NCBI RefSeq assembly: GCF_910592395.1
Contig: NC_088324.1
Location: forward strand, 4,492,953-4,556,952
DNA: 64,000 nt
Direction of reading: 5' to 3'
Source: Lineus longissimus
Lineage: Eukaryota; Nemertea; Pilidiophora; Heteronemertea; Lineidae
In this document: positions 1 through 13,005 of the stretch, piece after piece
Numbering within the stretch: position 1 is the first letter of the stretch
Layout of the letters: every line of letters begins with the position of its first letter
Made by a program: the position numbers and the translations under genes
The notes under the pieces: model-generated
What the model saw: the letters and a program-made list of their open reading frames with translations, nothing else
Databases searched by the model: none
Told to the model about the DNA's origin: nothing

Positions 1-934
1 ACATTGGAAGGAAGTAGGGATAAATTATATTTCAGATTTACTAAGACCAGACAAAACAGTGATACCTTTTGAATCACTGGGACTAAAAGCAACCGAATGG
101 TTCAAATGGAGAGGGTTAATGGATGTTATTATAAATAAGATTTGGCGTTATAATTTACAGGATGTTGAATAACGGATGTTGGTTATGACTTTTGAACACC
201 GCATTCTTAAGTGTAAAAAATATTGATTAATTGGAAGCAAAGAAATTTGACTCTGTCTCAATTCTTATACACTTGTGGAGCAATTGAAATACCAGATAAA
301 TACATGAAATAGAAGATCTAATTTTCGATTATCTCTGGTCAGGAAAAAATATTGATTTAGACATTTTGATACAGTCGAACTGTGATTTAATTAGTTTTAA
401 ACTTAAAGATAATCCTTCTCAAAAAACATATTTATGGAACAATAAATTAATCAAAATTAATCAAAGAATGATCTTTTATAAACATTGGAAGGAAGTAGGG
501 ATAAATTATATTTCAGATTTACTAAGACCAGAAAAAACAGTGATACCTTTTGAATCACTGGGACTAAAAGCAACCGAATGGTAGATAACATCATACATTC
601 TTTTTTGGACTGTCAGGGTATTCAGGAGTTTTGGGGAAATATTAAGGGCTGGCTTCAGCCATTATCAAACCAAATTACAAAAATAAATATTTTTTTGGGG
701 GTGAGGGATAAACTGTTGTGCACAGTCATTTTTTCGGCCAATATTCACAACAGAAGATTAGAAAATTCTCTTAAACATATAGAATTCACAATAGCATGTA
801 AAAATAACAAAGTAGATTTATTCAATGAGAAATGGGAACCTATTCAATACTTACTGTTAAATTTGGGGGGTGGGGGGTGGAGTTGTCTTGTTTCAATACC
901 AAAAAAAAATCATCAAATGTATATGATGTATTAA
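1..934 (+). mobile_element. LINE (L1-like) 3' end, partly duplicated and decayed
   Basis: The translated frames resemble the C-terminal part of LINE reverse transcriptase ORF2 proteins. A segment reading FDYLWSGKNID (about 327-362) leads into KTYLWNNKLIKINQRMIFY and SDLLRPEKTVIPFESLG (366-584). It continues in another frame (578-934) with HSFLDCQGIQEFW and a basic tail ending NEKWEPIQYLL, the usual order of the post-RT region and C-terminus. Bases 1-100 are almost the same as 482-581, so the left edge holds a second copy of the same segment, now followed by stops (first frame ends at about 172). The frame change near 580 and the stops show it is dead. No poly(A) tail or target duplication is visible. 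The LINE clade is not certain. Confidence 0.7.
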
Positions 935-2017
935 TGTTATAGGTCAATTAATTGTAAAGGAGCATGGTGGTGTAATTTGCCAGCATGTTCGTAGCAAAAG
1001 TTCTATGTAATGATGTTTGATGCGCCACTATCTAATCATGAAAAATGTAATAAGCCCATCAGTCGCTGAAGTATGCGCCAACATTAATTATGGCACGCCA
1101 AAGTGGAATAAATGCAAGACTTGAAAATTTAATACAACATTTTGAAATATACAGGCAAGACTTGAATATTTAATACAACATTTTGAAATATACAGGCAAC
1201 ACTTGAAAAAACATGCCAATATTTCAAAAACTTTAATAACTTGAAAATATGATGCAAAATTTCCTGAAAATGTAGGTCAACTTGTTTTCAAATATATGTG
1301 GCAACCCTTGGAAAAAACATGGCAACATGAATAAAATCTCGCAACATTCACGTGACCGAACAATACCACGTGATCTTCCTTTTCCACTGAGGAACGTGAT
1401 TTATTTTCTACACACCAGGCAACGCCATTTTGTTTCCCATATTTGGCACATGCGTCATAATTTATTCATACGAATTCTGTATCCATGGTAATCACTCGAG
1501 ATTGAAGGATTGAAGAACCAGTTTTTCTGCCGACCTGATCACCACTGGCTTATCCGCGAATAGAGTAACAATAGGGAAACACTGAAATACGGGAGACACT
1601 GACCGATGTCACACTGAAACACTGAAATACCGATCCACTGTCGTATATCCATAAGGAGGAGACTTTAGGATTGACATTCACTGCCGGCTTTGGACATTGG
1701 CTGATGTCAGGGAGAGGATGGAACAGCAATAATCGTATTCATCTGAAAGAACAAGGAATTAAGATATGTTTACACCTATGACCTATTACACCTATTCTCT
1801 TAATCTACTATGAACCGTCCTTTCATGGCAGCCTGGATGACAAGATTAGACCCCCGAATGGACACGCTATTTGGGCTCAAATTACGAACCTTTAGTTCTG
1901 GCGATAACGTGGCATGTTCAAAAGTTCTGTGGATTTAAACTCTTGTGTTTTTTGCAGTCCACACAACATTTTGCCTTGCGTTCTCAAAGGCGTCTCCTGG
2001 TGTAAATTAGTAAAAAT
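935..2017. other. no gene recognised
   Basis: AT-rich sequence after the LINE fragment. It holds only the 41-bp duplication listed separately. Short open frames here have no recognisable domains. Confidence 0.6.
1114..1195. repeat. 41-bp direct duplication (2 copies)
   Basis: Two adjacent units beginning GCAAGACTTGAA, at 1114-1154 and 1155-1195, differ at one or two bases. A third, decayed start (GCAACACTTGAA) follows at 1196. Confidence 0.85.
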
Positions 2018-2206
2018 GTGTAGAAAAACTAATTGTCTGATTGAATAATCCGGTTAATATGCATGGGGCACAAACAGACCCTGATCCCTACAGAGCTTGG
2101 GTTAAACATGATCACACCCAAGCTCAATAGGGATCAAGGTCTGTTTCTGCCTGTTATGCATGTAACAAGATTATTTAATGAGACAATTAGTTTTCCTGTA
2201 CATATA
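2018..2206. mobile_element. long hairpin / MITE-like inverted repeat
   Basis: Two arms of about 85 bp fold on each other around a short loop near 2108-2118. The outer arms read AACTAATTGTCT on the left and its reverse complement AGACAATTAGTT on the right. The inner arms share CAGACC, GATCCCTA and GAGCTTGGGT with their complements. Several mismatches and small gaps suggest an old MITE rather than a microRNA precursor. Confidence 0.6.
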
Positions 2207-3087
2207 TATTATCATCCTAAGAAAATCAGGGGTTAATGTTAATGTGAATGTCCCCCCCCCCCCCCAAGAGATATTCAATTTAAAAAACGATATCCAAACT
2301 CGCATTCACTCTCTCACATGTGTGATTAACATATAATGGGCTAGAAATCTTTTGGCGGATGACATCAATAGACCACGAATGGACAAGCTATTCTTCATGT
2401 TTATAAATTATCAAGAACTAACCTCACAAGCCCTTGTCTGACAACAAACAGAGAAGCCCATGTCCCAACACAGGTGCCTTCAGAAAGACTGATTGACTGT
2501 CTTCAATGAGACAATCCTCAATATGTCCTCCCATATTAGGTCTTCGCAACTCTTTGGCTGTGGACATTCTGTTGTCTTGGCTGATGGATGGATGACTTGA
2601 AAAAAAAAAAGAATATGTCTAAAAGTGTTAAACAGGCCACATTGTTAACCATGGCCATAGAAGCCCGGGCAGAAAAATTGGGGGCCCGAACACCTATGGC
2701 CACAATCAACAATCCTGGGCACTCAAGCACCCGCAAGCGGGCACAAGGCACCACCGAAATCCGAAACGACAATGATCAGTTGTCAGAACGGAAGTCGGCA
2801 GCGCAGGCAACAGTAATAGGGTCGTAACTGCCTTATATGTGGTGCAAAATTTGCCCCCATTAGTTTCATGGTTTGACCTACTTCACTCAGCAATCAGAAA
2901 TCATTCAACATTCAACTTCATAATCCAACATCAGAATTAATTCCTTTCAAAGATGCTGTATCTCAATAAGTACTTTCATACCTCTAATGCATTTACTTTT
3001 CTCAAAATTGCATACGGATAATATTTATTTACAAGAAAAGCGGAATTTTTTTATAGGAAGTGATGTACCCCAGCGCCTCCGCCGGAC
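2207..3087. other. no gene recognised
   Basis: Contains a run of C at about 2253-2266 and a 79-codon open frame (2588-2827, plus) with a basic, low-complexity look and no family resemblance. I do not call it a gene. Confidence 0.5.
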
Positions 3088-3908
3088 AAGGACATAACCA
3101 GGCAGAGAATTACAAAGAAATACTTCAACACTAAGTAAAACCGGGGGGTATTCCTACTGAATAAAATACTCAAAACAAAACAACATATTCCTACCCCAAT
3201 CCCATATCTTTGGTGCGTAATCAATCCATCAAGAAAGTTAAAGAATATCGAAACATGGCAGTGATGCTAGTCTTGGACAATGCTCGAATCCGCAATGCAC
3301 TGATTGGGAAGTGTGGTTAGAGCAAGACTACCTATCTATTAATAGCTGGCAGCACAGTCATGCTGGTACTATTACTGTAAAATCGGTAAGGAAACGTCGT
3401 GACTTTGGCATGTATCTACATGTAATAAGATTGACTGTTCTTCTTTCCATTGTTCAAGAGCAATAAACCCATTAAAGAAATTATCAAAATTATATATTTG
3501 ACTGTAAACCTATTCCCAGAGGCTTGATATAGGAGGCCTTCCTTGTACCCTTCAACGAAATATAGGTGCGGCAACTGATATTCAATTTAGATTAACAACC
3601 TCCAAGGCTATTGTTATTTAGCGGTCCATTTAGCGGTCCATACTCTATTGCATTGCAAATTGGCTTGGGCGACGGTGGGCCAAATGGTATTTGGCTAGCA
3701 CGTGGTAAATTAAAATTTGTGTCACGTGCTTTTGTTTACAAATAAGCCACCCATCGGTGACCTGAGACACCGGTTGTCTTTGGTGGTGTGTAAACAAAGT
3801 GACATTTTCCACAAATAATTTAGTTTTTCTGCGTAATTCAATCCGTCCAAGATGTCACAAGGAGATAGTTATCATCTTAAGGTCGGCCCCGTTGAAAGGT
3901 TACTGTAA
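3088..3908 (+). pseudogene. displaced copy of FAM221A promoter and start of exon 1
   Basis: From 3088 to 3863 this closely matches 20432-20537 plus 21625-22293, the region just upstream of FAM221A. The match runs into the reading frame: ATG at 3852 opens a 19-codon frame, MSQGDSYHLKVGPVERLL then stop at 3906-3908. The first 13 codons look like the original start of the FAM221A protein, because VGP is also what precedes the frame of the gene copy at 22.3 kb. After that the two diverge and no further exon follows. The copy has no insertion at the site where the other carries a 1,087-bp element, so it serves as the empty site. A local doubling TTTAGCGGTCCA lies near 3620-3645. I read it as a partial segmental duplication. 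Confidence 0.65.
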
Positions 3909-4019
3909 ATCAGTCAGGAGCTATACTAGTCAGTTTCACTGAGACAAGTCATACTGTAAAACAGATCAAAATAATTTTTTTCCTTTTTTTCTTTCGCTGA
4001 CCCATTAAAACGATTTTAA

Positions 4020-4235
4020 TGCATAATATACTGCAAGTTCTTTTAAATATATTGTAAGACAAAGAAATGCCAGCCCACCAAACTTAGAGGGCCGCTGTCC
4101 ACACTTTCGTCCACAGTTTACACCTACATGTACTGACCTGCTGTATAGAGAAATTATGACCAATATATAATTTCCCCATTCAGGTCGCCAGGTTGTTGGT
4201 GTAAGTGAACCACTACACCACCCAACCCGGAGGGT
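4020..4235 (-). mobile_element. possible tRNA-derived SINE fragment
   Basis: On the minus strand the segment opens with GGTTGGGTGGTGTAGTGGTT, like the 5' part of a tRNA with an A box. The B-box region is not convincing. Weak call based on the A-box-like start and position beside a second SINE-like piece. Confidence 0.35.
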
Positions 4236-4267
4236 AAAGAAAAATAAATTCAAATCATTATCTTGTG

Positions 4268-4455
4268 AAAATCTTTTTTATTGTTGTACATCCCAAGAAT
4301 TATCGTAATGGCAATTTGGAATGTCGTGCAGGAGGAAACCCGTCCCCGGGAGAAAACCTACGCGATCGGAGGGAGCTGCCGACTCCATCACACAGGTGAC
4401 AGGCTTCAACGACTGAGTTTTTTAAATGACATCAGACGTGTACATTTAAGTACTG
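4268..4455 (-). mobile_element. tRNA-derived SINE-like element
   Basis: Reading the minus strand, the piece starts with GAGTGGCGCAGTACTTAAAT (A-box-like), runs through a middle with CTCCCGGGGACGGGTTTCCT, and ends with an A-rich tail AACAATAAAAAAGAT. That order (Pol III head, conserved body, A-rich tail) is usual for SINEs. A related head is at 24185-24245 on the minus strand. No target duplication found. Confidence 0.45.
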
Positions 4456-4460
4456 CGCCA

Positions 4461-6510
4461 CTCCGAAAGCCCATAACAGGAGAAAACCAGAAGATAGTAA
4501 TACCATCACACATGGTCTACTCCTTTACAAGATGTAATGTTCAAGAAAGACATTGCTAAATAGAGATCTTACACTAGTCACACTCCACAACTTCAACTCT
4601 GCATGCTAATAATATGTTCATTTACTATTCATGCATGTATTAAACCTATTGTGTATGACTGCAGTTAAGCCATTTCAGCTAACAATAGGTCAGGTCAAGG
4701 CTGTCATCACACCATGACTAAACAGCTTAAGGACCCAATTTAAATAACAAAAGGACCACATTTCTCATGGCCACTCCACCTTGAGGCTGCCGCTTTGCAT
4801 CACAAAAGGTTGAGAGGTGACATGTTATTTGCATGACAAAAGACGTCGCTTTCGACATGGCAAGACTACACAGAAGTGGGTATGCCAGTTTTTTGGCAAG
4901 TTGGAGTCTAAGATCTCTTTATTTTACTAACAAGGTCTACATTTATTACATGCAGGACAAAATGAAACGTCTTACAAAGTTGACGTTTTAATTACACTTT
5001 TCTCAAACCATTCAGTACCATGTCTAATCCAATTCTCAGTGGGGCAAAAGACCGTCTTCATAATCTGCAGAGCATGATAAATATGCCCTCGCAAGATCTC
5101 GAAGCAGTCGATTCTGTCGTCAGGAAATCTTTTGATATTCTCACAAATATTATTAAAATAATGAGAGTGTTTTCAACTATATAAGTTGAATGTGTCTTTT
5201 CATCAATACCTGGTTCCCAGGTATTTGGTAAAAGTGATTGAGGGAACGCAACTTCTTTAACTTCTTTGTGTAGTTGGTCAGTTGTCTCTGGTATTATATG
5301 ATACCAAGCAACTGAGCCAGCCAACGTTAGAAGGTCTCGGCTTAACTGCTCTGACCAATGCCCGTGGATTCTATGGTACTGGGGAGATCGAGAAACAGTA
5401 AAAAAGGCCTACGTTCCATCGCAGACACATATGTTCCTTTTTTGCCTGGGGTTTAAGCAAGAAAGAAATCATATGAACCCCATGTCTCAAGTGATGGAGA
5501 TATAATAATGAAATATCTGATCAAGTTGGTGATTATTTCAGGAGAAAACCATTTCAAGCAGTAGGGTCCTGATGTGCCCTAGGCTATTAGCTTCTGCCTT
5601 CATAAGCTAAAAATCAATTTTGCTTAAGACTTATTTGTTTGGGTACTGACATGCCCTATTGGCTCTCCATAAACGCCCACTCCACATTTCGCTTTCTTTC
5701 AAAAGATTTTGCCAGAAAATTGTTGATCTCTTGGATCATGGTGCCCCTGGTAACAAAAGAAACCCTCCTCTAAAATGTTATTCCTTCTTTATACGTGCAT
5801 TATTTTAAACCATGACAACATATTGTCATTGCCCAAAGAAGGTAAATATATGCCTTCTCCCATCAGAAAATTTTAGGATTTTTATCAATAAAATCACCTT
5901 TCAATCAGATATTTCAATAAAAACAATAGGTCTACGGTGACAAAAATACATCGTTGGGATGTGCTGGTCAGCAACATCCATCTTCCTCCTGTCGCATGCT
6001 TCTCCATGCTGAAAAGAAACAAATTACATACAGTAAGGTTTATTGGTGCAAAATATCATCAGTGAAATATTCATTGTGCAGGAACATGTTCGTCTTGACC
6101 CGCAATGTTTTGAGATCGCTCTATCACTCACAAGCTTGATGTTGGTGATGCAAACACATGAGAGTCAAGATGGAACATGTTAAGTTCCTGCAATAATGAG
6201 GTTAAGATTTGATCAGAAACAAGAAACAACAACTGAACAGCTCTATCAATGTCAATATCATAACTGTTAGAAATTACTTTTCTTGTGTTGACATTTAACC
6301 TTACAAGAATGCCAACACAGAACTTATGCAGGGACTTGAGGATTGGGGCAGTTTATGCCATCTCAGCCGCCTGCGTGGTTTCATTAGTAAAGTTGTTGTT
6401 GCCATTAAATTAATTGATGTTGGTTGTAGTGTTGGGGAGGGGGGTCCAATTGCGTCATTTTGCATCACTAGTGAGGTCACCAAGTGCCACAAGGACCCTA
6501 CTTTAGAATA
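4461..6510. other. no gene recognised
   Basis: Open frames of 60-90 codons on both strands have no domain, signal or splice context that I can recognise. No long repeat seen. Confidence 0.5.
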
Positions 6511-6675
6511 CAGTGGAACCTCCCTTAGCATACACCTCTCTAAAAGGACCTTCTCTTTTTTAGGACACTAACTTTGATTGTCTCCATTCAATTTGAACTC
6601 TCTAATCTGTACACCTCTCTTGTAAGCACAGCACTTATCAGTCTTGAGGATGTCCTTAATAGAGTAGTTCTACTG
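6511..6675. mobile_element. pogo-like MITE, CAGTGGAACCTC family, copy 1
   Basis: Ends CAGTGGAACCTCCCTTAG and, inverted, AGTAGTTCTACTG. Left flank is TA; right flank is TG (decayed TA). Related copies are at 26225-26397 and 43017-43154. The TA target and CAGTGGAACCTC termini fit the Tc1/mariner-pogo group. Confidence 0.6.
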
Positions 6676-9639
6676 TGATCACATCATCCCCTCCCCCCCC
6701 CCCAAGTTGCTACCCAATAACCTTTTTCCTTTGCTAATCTCTTCTCTTCTTGGCCCAATGTCATTGAAATGGCCTGTCCTGGAAAGCTGATACTCCATGC
6801 AAATGCACCAGCATTGACCAACAGAGTTATTTTACAGCTGTTAACACTTTAGTGGAGCTCCCACATTAATCAACGTCAAACGCACTTAGGGCTTCGAGGA
6901 ACAACAATGTGAATTAACGTCACATTTTTCAACTCGGGGTAATGGTTTTCCATTTGAATTTCATTCAATCGGGTGGGTGCTGACAGAAAGACTTTTGAGG
7001 AATCTTCTGTACCCAGGCGGCTGCAATCATATGTCAATAAAGTTGTTGTTTTTTGTTACCATTCAAAGCTCAACCTCACTGATATCTCAAACCTAAAACA
7101 ATCATGCTGTACAACTTTCAACTACAACTTTTTCACAGTACTGTCTGAAATTCCGAAGGGGGAAAAGTAGGTTATCTTTCTAGATATTGATTTGAAACCT
7201 GCACCCTACGGTGTTTTGAGCATTTCCAGACCTCTGGTATCAGGGAACCCCTGAGGCTTGACACATTAAAGGTTGTGTTAGGCCTCTGTAATCACATTAC
7301 TGGCAATGGCCATGTTCAACTACTGCTCATTAAGCAGTTCGGGATTCTTTCTTAGTGTTACATAAAGCTCCAGTTGATAAAAATGCTTTGCTTTTGATAT
7401 TCATGCAACCAGCATAACCAAGTTGTTTATGAGAGTGAGATATCAGTGGGTTACGAAGTGATTTTCTGTGATGGCATATTCAGAATCAATTAGTACAATA
7501 GAGCATTTAAAGAGGCAAACGTGAGAGGTCATCATCACCGTGGGTTTGATGAAAATGGCACTGTAATTGGTGTCGCTAAAACAAAAATTATTTCTCAACA
7601 GAGAGCTCACCATCTCTAGAGAGCTCACCATCTCTTAATCAGGCCAATGGCTAACACCTTATCAAGGACATCTGAAAAACTGAAATTGATTTGTTTACAT
7701 TACCGTGTGATGGCACCCTTCCGAAGGTATGAGATAGGCTGTCCTCATGGTGGCTGCAGGATATCATGTCAGGGCTCTATGTCCGTAGCTTTCCCTAAAT
7801 CCAGAGAGTCCCTTTGGAGTTGGATTGTCATTATAGTTTATTAGAATGACAGACATTTCGGTGTCCAATCCATCCCCACAGCAAACAAGTTCCCTTTCTG
7901 ATCTCAGCGAAGGTTCTCCTTGAATTGTTCTGTCAAGGCATCGTTTGCCGAGCTGTGGTTCGTCACTCCTGCACATGGCTATCCCTCTGCACAACCATTC
8001 GATCCACTGAATCCACTCGACTCTCGGTCGTCTGCCCGTATCTGTGAGCGACTGGAAAACAAAATTTAAGGTTACTCTCAGTCTCAATTTGTCCTTACGG
8101 TCATCTCGATTCTGTATAACTAAAATGAGCGCGATCGGTCGTAACGAGCGCCATCGCCGACGGACTAACATCGCCAGCAGGCTACATTGCTCCACCATGA
8201 TTAATGCACTTGTACAATAGGGTCTTTCATTCAGTTTCATCAAATTCACCGAAGTAGTTTATGATAAAATCACAACCCTTAAATCCTACATCGTTAAAAA
8301 ACGAGAGGTTGGATTGGATTTGAAATTTCCAATTGCACAAATATGTACTAAATATAGATTTCAGCACTGGCACTGCCGTTGCATAGAAATACAAATACCA
8401 GAAGCACCCAGTTTCAGCAAACACATATGCATAATATCTGTTCTACAGCATTATGTATAACTGCAATTCTATTTTCCTGGACCACCAGTAATTATGAACA
8501 GCGTACCCCTTAAGTTCAAGCCCTCACTCGGCCCATTATCTCATCACGTCTTGATATCTTGTCTGTCCCAAAAGTATAACTTGCAAGTTTCGGGTTTCTA
8601 GTCTTGACATCAACAACGGTTGAAATTGTCACCCTACTTTTAACTCTTACCCCAGTCTATGCTGAGAGCTTTCAGTGGAACTGGAATTCAGATTAGCTGC
8701 TCAATCAGTACTACAACCTGAGCATTTTCAACTGGTGAGCCTGGGAGCTCATGACCACTTGTCAGAGACCCAAACAACTGCACAACTGCGGCTCTTTCAC
8801 TTTTATTTTTGACACAGTTTGTGTTTAGTAAGGAGCAATGCAGTGACAAAACCATGGATGGAAAATCTAATAGCCTGTCTATTTTCAGTCCAGCCACAGA
8901 ACATATGGAATATTTATTGGCACACCCTGTAAATACACTTTAGGGATGAGTTCATTCGGTTTCACGAGTATGGCATATGCAGGTCCAATGTTTCCCAATC
9001 AACGTGCGAAATCTCCCTGAAGTTGCTGAAGTCTTCAAGCAATATATGGGGGTATCGTCAACATAGCGCATCTCTGCCCGAATAATCGGGTCGATCAAAA
9101 CAAGGCGGCTGAAGTGGGTTTTTCAAAAATCATCGCTAGTTTCTGGAAGGGGTTGGATGTTATTTAAGAAATGTGTTCTTGTCTTAATTTTCTAAAAGCC
9201 TCAATACCGACGACCACAACGCTTTACTAATTGACACTTGATCTGCAATTCAATTCCAAACTGGGGTTGCTTGTACAGTTTGAGGATAAAATCCACCATT
9301 TTGCGACTCTACTTTACTCCGGAAATGAAACGAACTCAGCCCATGGCGTGTTCACCCATTTCATGATATACTGTCTTGTCATCTGTTTATATTTACCATA
9401 TATGTATTGGATTCCTTCGTCATCCAAAATCTTTTGAGAGTCACATCTACCATAGGACGAATTGTAGATCTTGGTTGAGTGGTTGGGTCTTCTCGACAGC
9501 CATCATCTCAATCTGCAGAGGGCTAGATAACAGGAAAAATACATTCAATGACCTATCTCAAAATGAATAGATTGAAACCAAAAGATAATTTGTTTTCATT
9601 TGAGTGAGATGGTTATTTCTCGCTTTAAGAATTCGATTC
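6676..9639. other. no gene recognised
   Basis: The longest open frame is 161 codons on the minus strand (7764-8249), without recognisable domain or splice context. It includes a short direct doubling at about 7605-7635 (GAGAGCTCACCATCTCTA). I see no supported gene. Confidence 0.5.
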
Positions 9640-9760
9640 CAAATGTGGCCACCAGGGGGCAAAGGTTAAAAAATGATCAATGTGGTCAAAAGCACCCATC
9701 ATGTCCAAGTCCATTTTTTCCCATGTCGACAGGCGAGCACAATGGCCCTGGCCGTTTCAT
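9640..9760 (+). mobile_element. Helentron-like element, 3' fragment
   Basis: Has GGCCACCAGGGGGCAAAG at 9649, typical of the core units elsewhere in the window, and ends with the family 3' end: GCGAGCACAATGGCCCTGGC, then CGTTTCAT at 9753-9760, followed by T. The 5' part is missing. Confidence 0.65.
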
Positions 9761-10242
9761 TTTATAAAGTGGCACTGTTGGAAAGATGCTCACGGGCCAT
9801 TTTCTGGATCAAGTGAAGTGAAGATGTCTTTGGTTGGCAGCATTTTCTTGTGGAAAAATGTTGATCGGCTATACTCTTTGCTCGATTCACTGCTTCAATC
9901 CTTGCCCAAGTGGCATTATTCCTCAGGCCAAATTGCCTTGGATTTTTATATCCATCCTTACGTCTGATATTACTAATAACCATATATAAAATGTAACTCA
10001 TGATTTGTCCAACTAATCAAGATCATCGAGGTCATGTTGCCCATTTGGCTGTTAACTTGAGCACTCTCGGTCAGGTGGTCTCACTTGGGGATAAAAGTTC
10101 ATGACTTGGCCACCAGGGTGCAGGTTCGGAGACATGAAATATGATTTTTTTCCCTCCTGGTTGGACAGTTATGAAGTTTGTTTCATGAGTAGATATAATA
10201 TCAACCAGGTATGTGATGCTCACCCCACAGATTGCAACATCG

Positions 10243-10311
10243 TCTTTTGTGTCCCTTGTTCTTGTGTCCCTTGTCCTTGTGTCCCTTGTCCTTGAGGCCC
10301 TGGACCTTGTG
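10243..10311. repeat. 15-bp minisatellite
   Basis: About four to five units of GTGTCCCTTGTCCTT with drift at the right end (GAGGCCCTGGACCTT). Confidence 0.85.
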
Positions 10312-11818
10312 GCCCTTGTACAATGTTGGCTCGGGCTGCCTAAAAATAATCAAACTTTTGGTTAAGGGGTTTATCTTTTTTCTGAGCGTTTCTACAGCAT
10401 GCTACTTTCACACTGGATCCAATTAAAAACTGTTTTCCAGAGAGCACTCTCCGGAATACGAATTGGCTACACCACACTTGGTCTAATCAGCATGCAATTT
10501 GATTTGAAAAGTGCAACTCTTGCTGCGTATTGAAGTAACGTGCCTTTCGCGTATGAATGTCTTGTCCCTGCCCTTTGTGGTAATTAGAAGATAATCAAGA
10601 CAGGAACAAGCTGGTGACCTGCAAGCCCCCTGCCAATGAATAGATTGTTTTAATACGTATTTACCCCAACACTACATGTTTCAGTGAGAATCAGTTAATG
10701 CGAATTCAATAAAGCACATTCAATTGTATTCTGGAACAAAATTGGTTGAAGCGGTTTCAAATCTGTATGAACAGAATTGAGTGTGGCACCCCAATATGTA
10801 TAAAAATTGAAATCGCACGTCAGATGGATACTTTTTAACATCATTTTAACATCTTTGTAATGTTTCTTTTAATCCAGACGTAACTGACGACAAAGTGATG
10901 CTTACCCTGTATGGCTCCAACATTGGCAGCAAATTATTCTTCAGGTCCATCCAGTGTCTTCTCGGCTCTCGAGCTGGAGGCCGGCTCTCCTTCTTCATCG
11001 CCGTCTTGTCGATTTCAGCGGGTATATACGTTAGCTTTGAGAGGCACAAGGAGGTTGAGAACACTGTTGTTATTCAAAGGACCCAAGGTCTTCGTCATTA
11101 GTACTAAACTGGTTTAGCACAAGTCCCACACGGACACGCCTGACATTTCGTCCGACGAAATTCCGCAGGTTAACAACAGGCCTCTAACCCCAGTCATTCC
11201 ATCCCCCTCGAGATCAGGTAGGGGATCGCTGGCCAGCTATTGCTTACTATTGTTAACAGTCGTAAGACTTATCCCGCCAACACTCTTCAACAGGGGATAT
11301 TGTGAATGACTAGCGACACGCAATCGTTAATTTCCCCCATCAATCAACCACAATGACTCAAGGGGAACACGTACTTTGAACCTAAGTCCATGTCATCACC
11401 GTCGAAACTTAGATGAGGACCGCAGAACAAAGTGGCAAGCATGCCTGGGACCCAGCCACCGTGCTTTGGACGTGAGTTAGACTCAGTCGCCAGACACGAT
11501 AACCGAATACACCAAGCGTACAGCTTGAATCGAACCCGATCTATCATCGTCATTGGTCACCTGGCCTGGCCTGGACAACTGAAAGCTGAATAGGTTAAAT
11601 AGATGATAAGCAGGAACCAAAAGAATTACAACTATTATAGCTAGATAACTACGACAGCTAGATAACTACGATAACTACTCTAACAACTAGAATAACAACA
11701 AGATCTACAAAATGAGCAAGACAGTGATCACACACACTTCCAACTCTCACAACGGTTCCCATACTCCATAGGCCCCTCCCCCACATGACCTCCCGCACCC
11801 TTTTTCTATCCCGTCTCA

Positions 11819-11840
11819 AACACACACACACACACACACA
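11819..11840. repeat. CA dinucleotide microsatellite
   Basis: About eleven CA units in a row. Confidence 0.95.
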
Positions 11841-12945
11841 TCATATACTGTGGATACGACTTTTGAACATCCACTGGCATGAATTGCTGATGGAGGCGTC
11901 ACTGTCAATCTATATAAAATGTTCAAAACTTCATGTAAATTGTAGCAGTGGCTTTATTTGTGCATTTTATAAAAATATAGTTTTGAATCCTTGTTCTCTC
12001 AGAAAAGTGCACATGAAAATGTCCTTGCAATTGGGATAAAAGTTGTATGTGATTTGCGATATTTTTTAAATTTCAGTATTAGTTCATATACTTCATTGAC
12101 AAGGCTTGGTCTTTGACAAGTGTTTGACTTGCTTATTGGTTTGTTATATCTTTCACTGGTCATACTTACAATATTCAACTGTCAGTGTATGGCTTCTATC
12201 AGTTTTCAACACGTGATATTGCTTTGAAACCAAAGCACTGGATGCAGGCAAATCTGCCATTAGCATTGTCAGTTAATGCTTTAGCTTGCTGGCAGATTGC
12301 TGTAACTTAGAGTGACACATTTGGGGATTGACTTTTCACTTGAGGCCTTTATTAGCTTTGTTTTACTATTTCACTGTTTGAATATTTTATTCTAATAACG
12401 GTTAAAGAAAATTGACAGTGGCAACCCAATCAACAATTTGGGCAAGTTGTTACTTGATGCATACCCTTCATCTGATCGTCTTGCGGTTCATCCAAAAATC
12501 TTCGGTTGCAATTGCGGTCAAGGTTTGTGGCATCTGTAATGATAAATTGGAACAAATGCATAATGCACGATTACAGCAATTCTAGTGTTTTCAGTCATGA
12601 AATTACTGCCTAAATATGATGTTGAAATACATCATTTTTTGTCATGTATTACGTTTCCTTCATGAAATTGATGGACTTTATTCCTTTTATTTCATACAAG
12701 TTTGCCATTCTTACGACTAGTTATAACAAGGATTTATGCAATTTTGGGAATTAGGGAGTTGAGATTGGTGTTGGGGAAGGGTTAGGGTCTGGGTTAGGTT
12801 TAGTGAATATGACTGTCGTAAGAATAGCCAGTAGATTGTATGTGAAATCCAACTGAACCATCATAACAACAGCTGCGGCCTTGTACTTATTTAAACAATG
12901 TGAGCTAGTTCATTTCTCAAAACTCGTGATCAACCCTTAACAAGC

Positions 12946-13005
12946 AATCAATGAGATGGCATCACCGCTCTAAATAATCAATGAGATGGCATCACCGCTC
13001 TAAAT
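12946..13005. repeat. 30-bp exact direct duplication
   Basis: Two back-to-back copies (12946-12975, 12976-13005) beginning AATCAATGAGATGGCATCAC. They look identical, so the duplication is recent. Confidence 0.9.

Noticed and set aside
7764-8249. 161-codon minus-strand open frame
   Set aside because: No domain, no splice or promoter context, and composition like random sequence.
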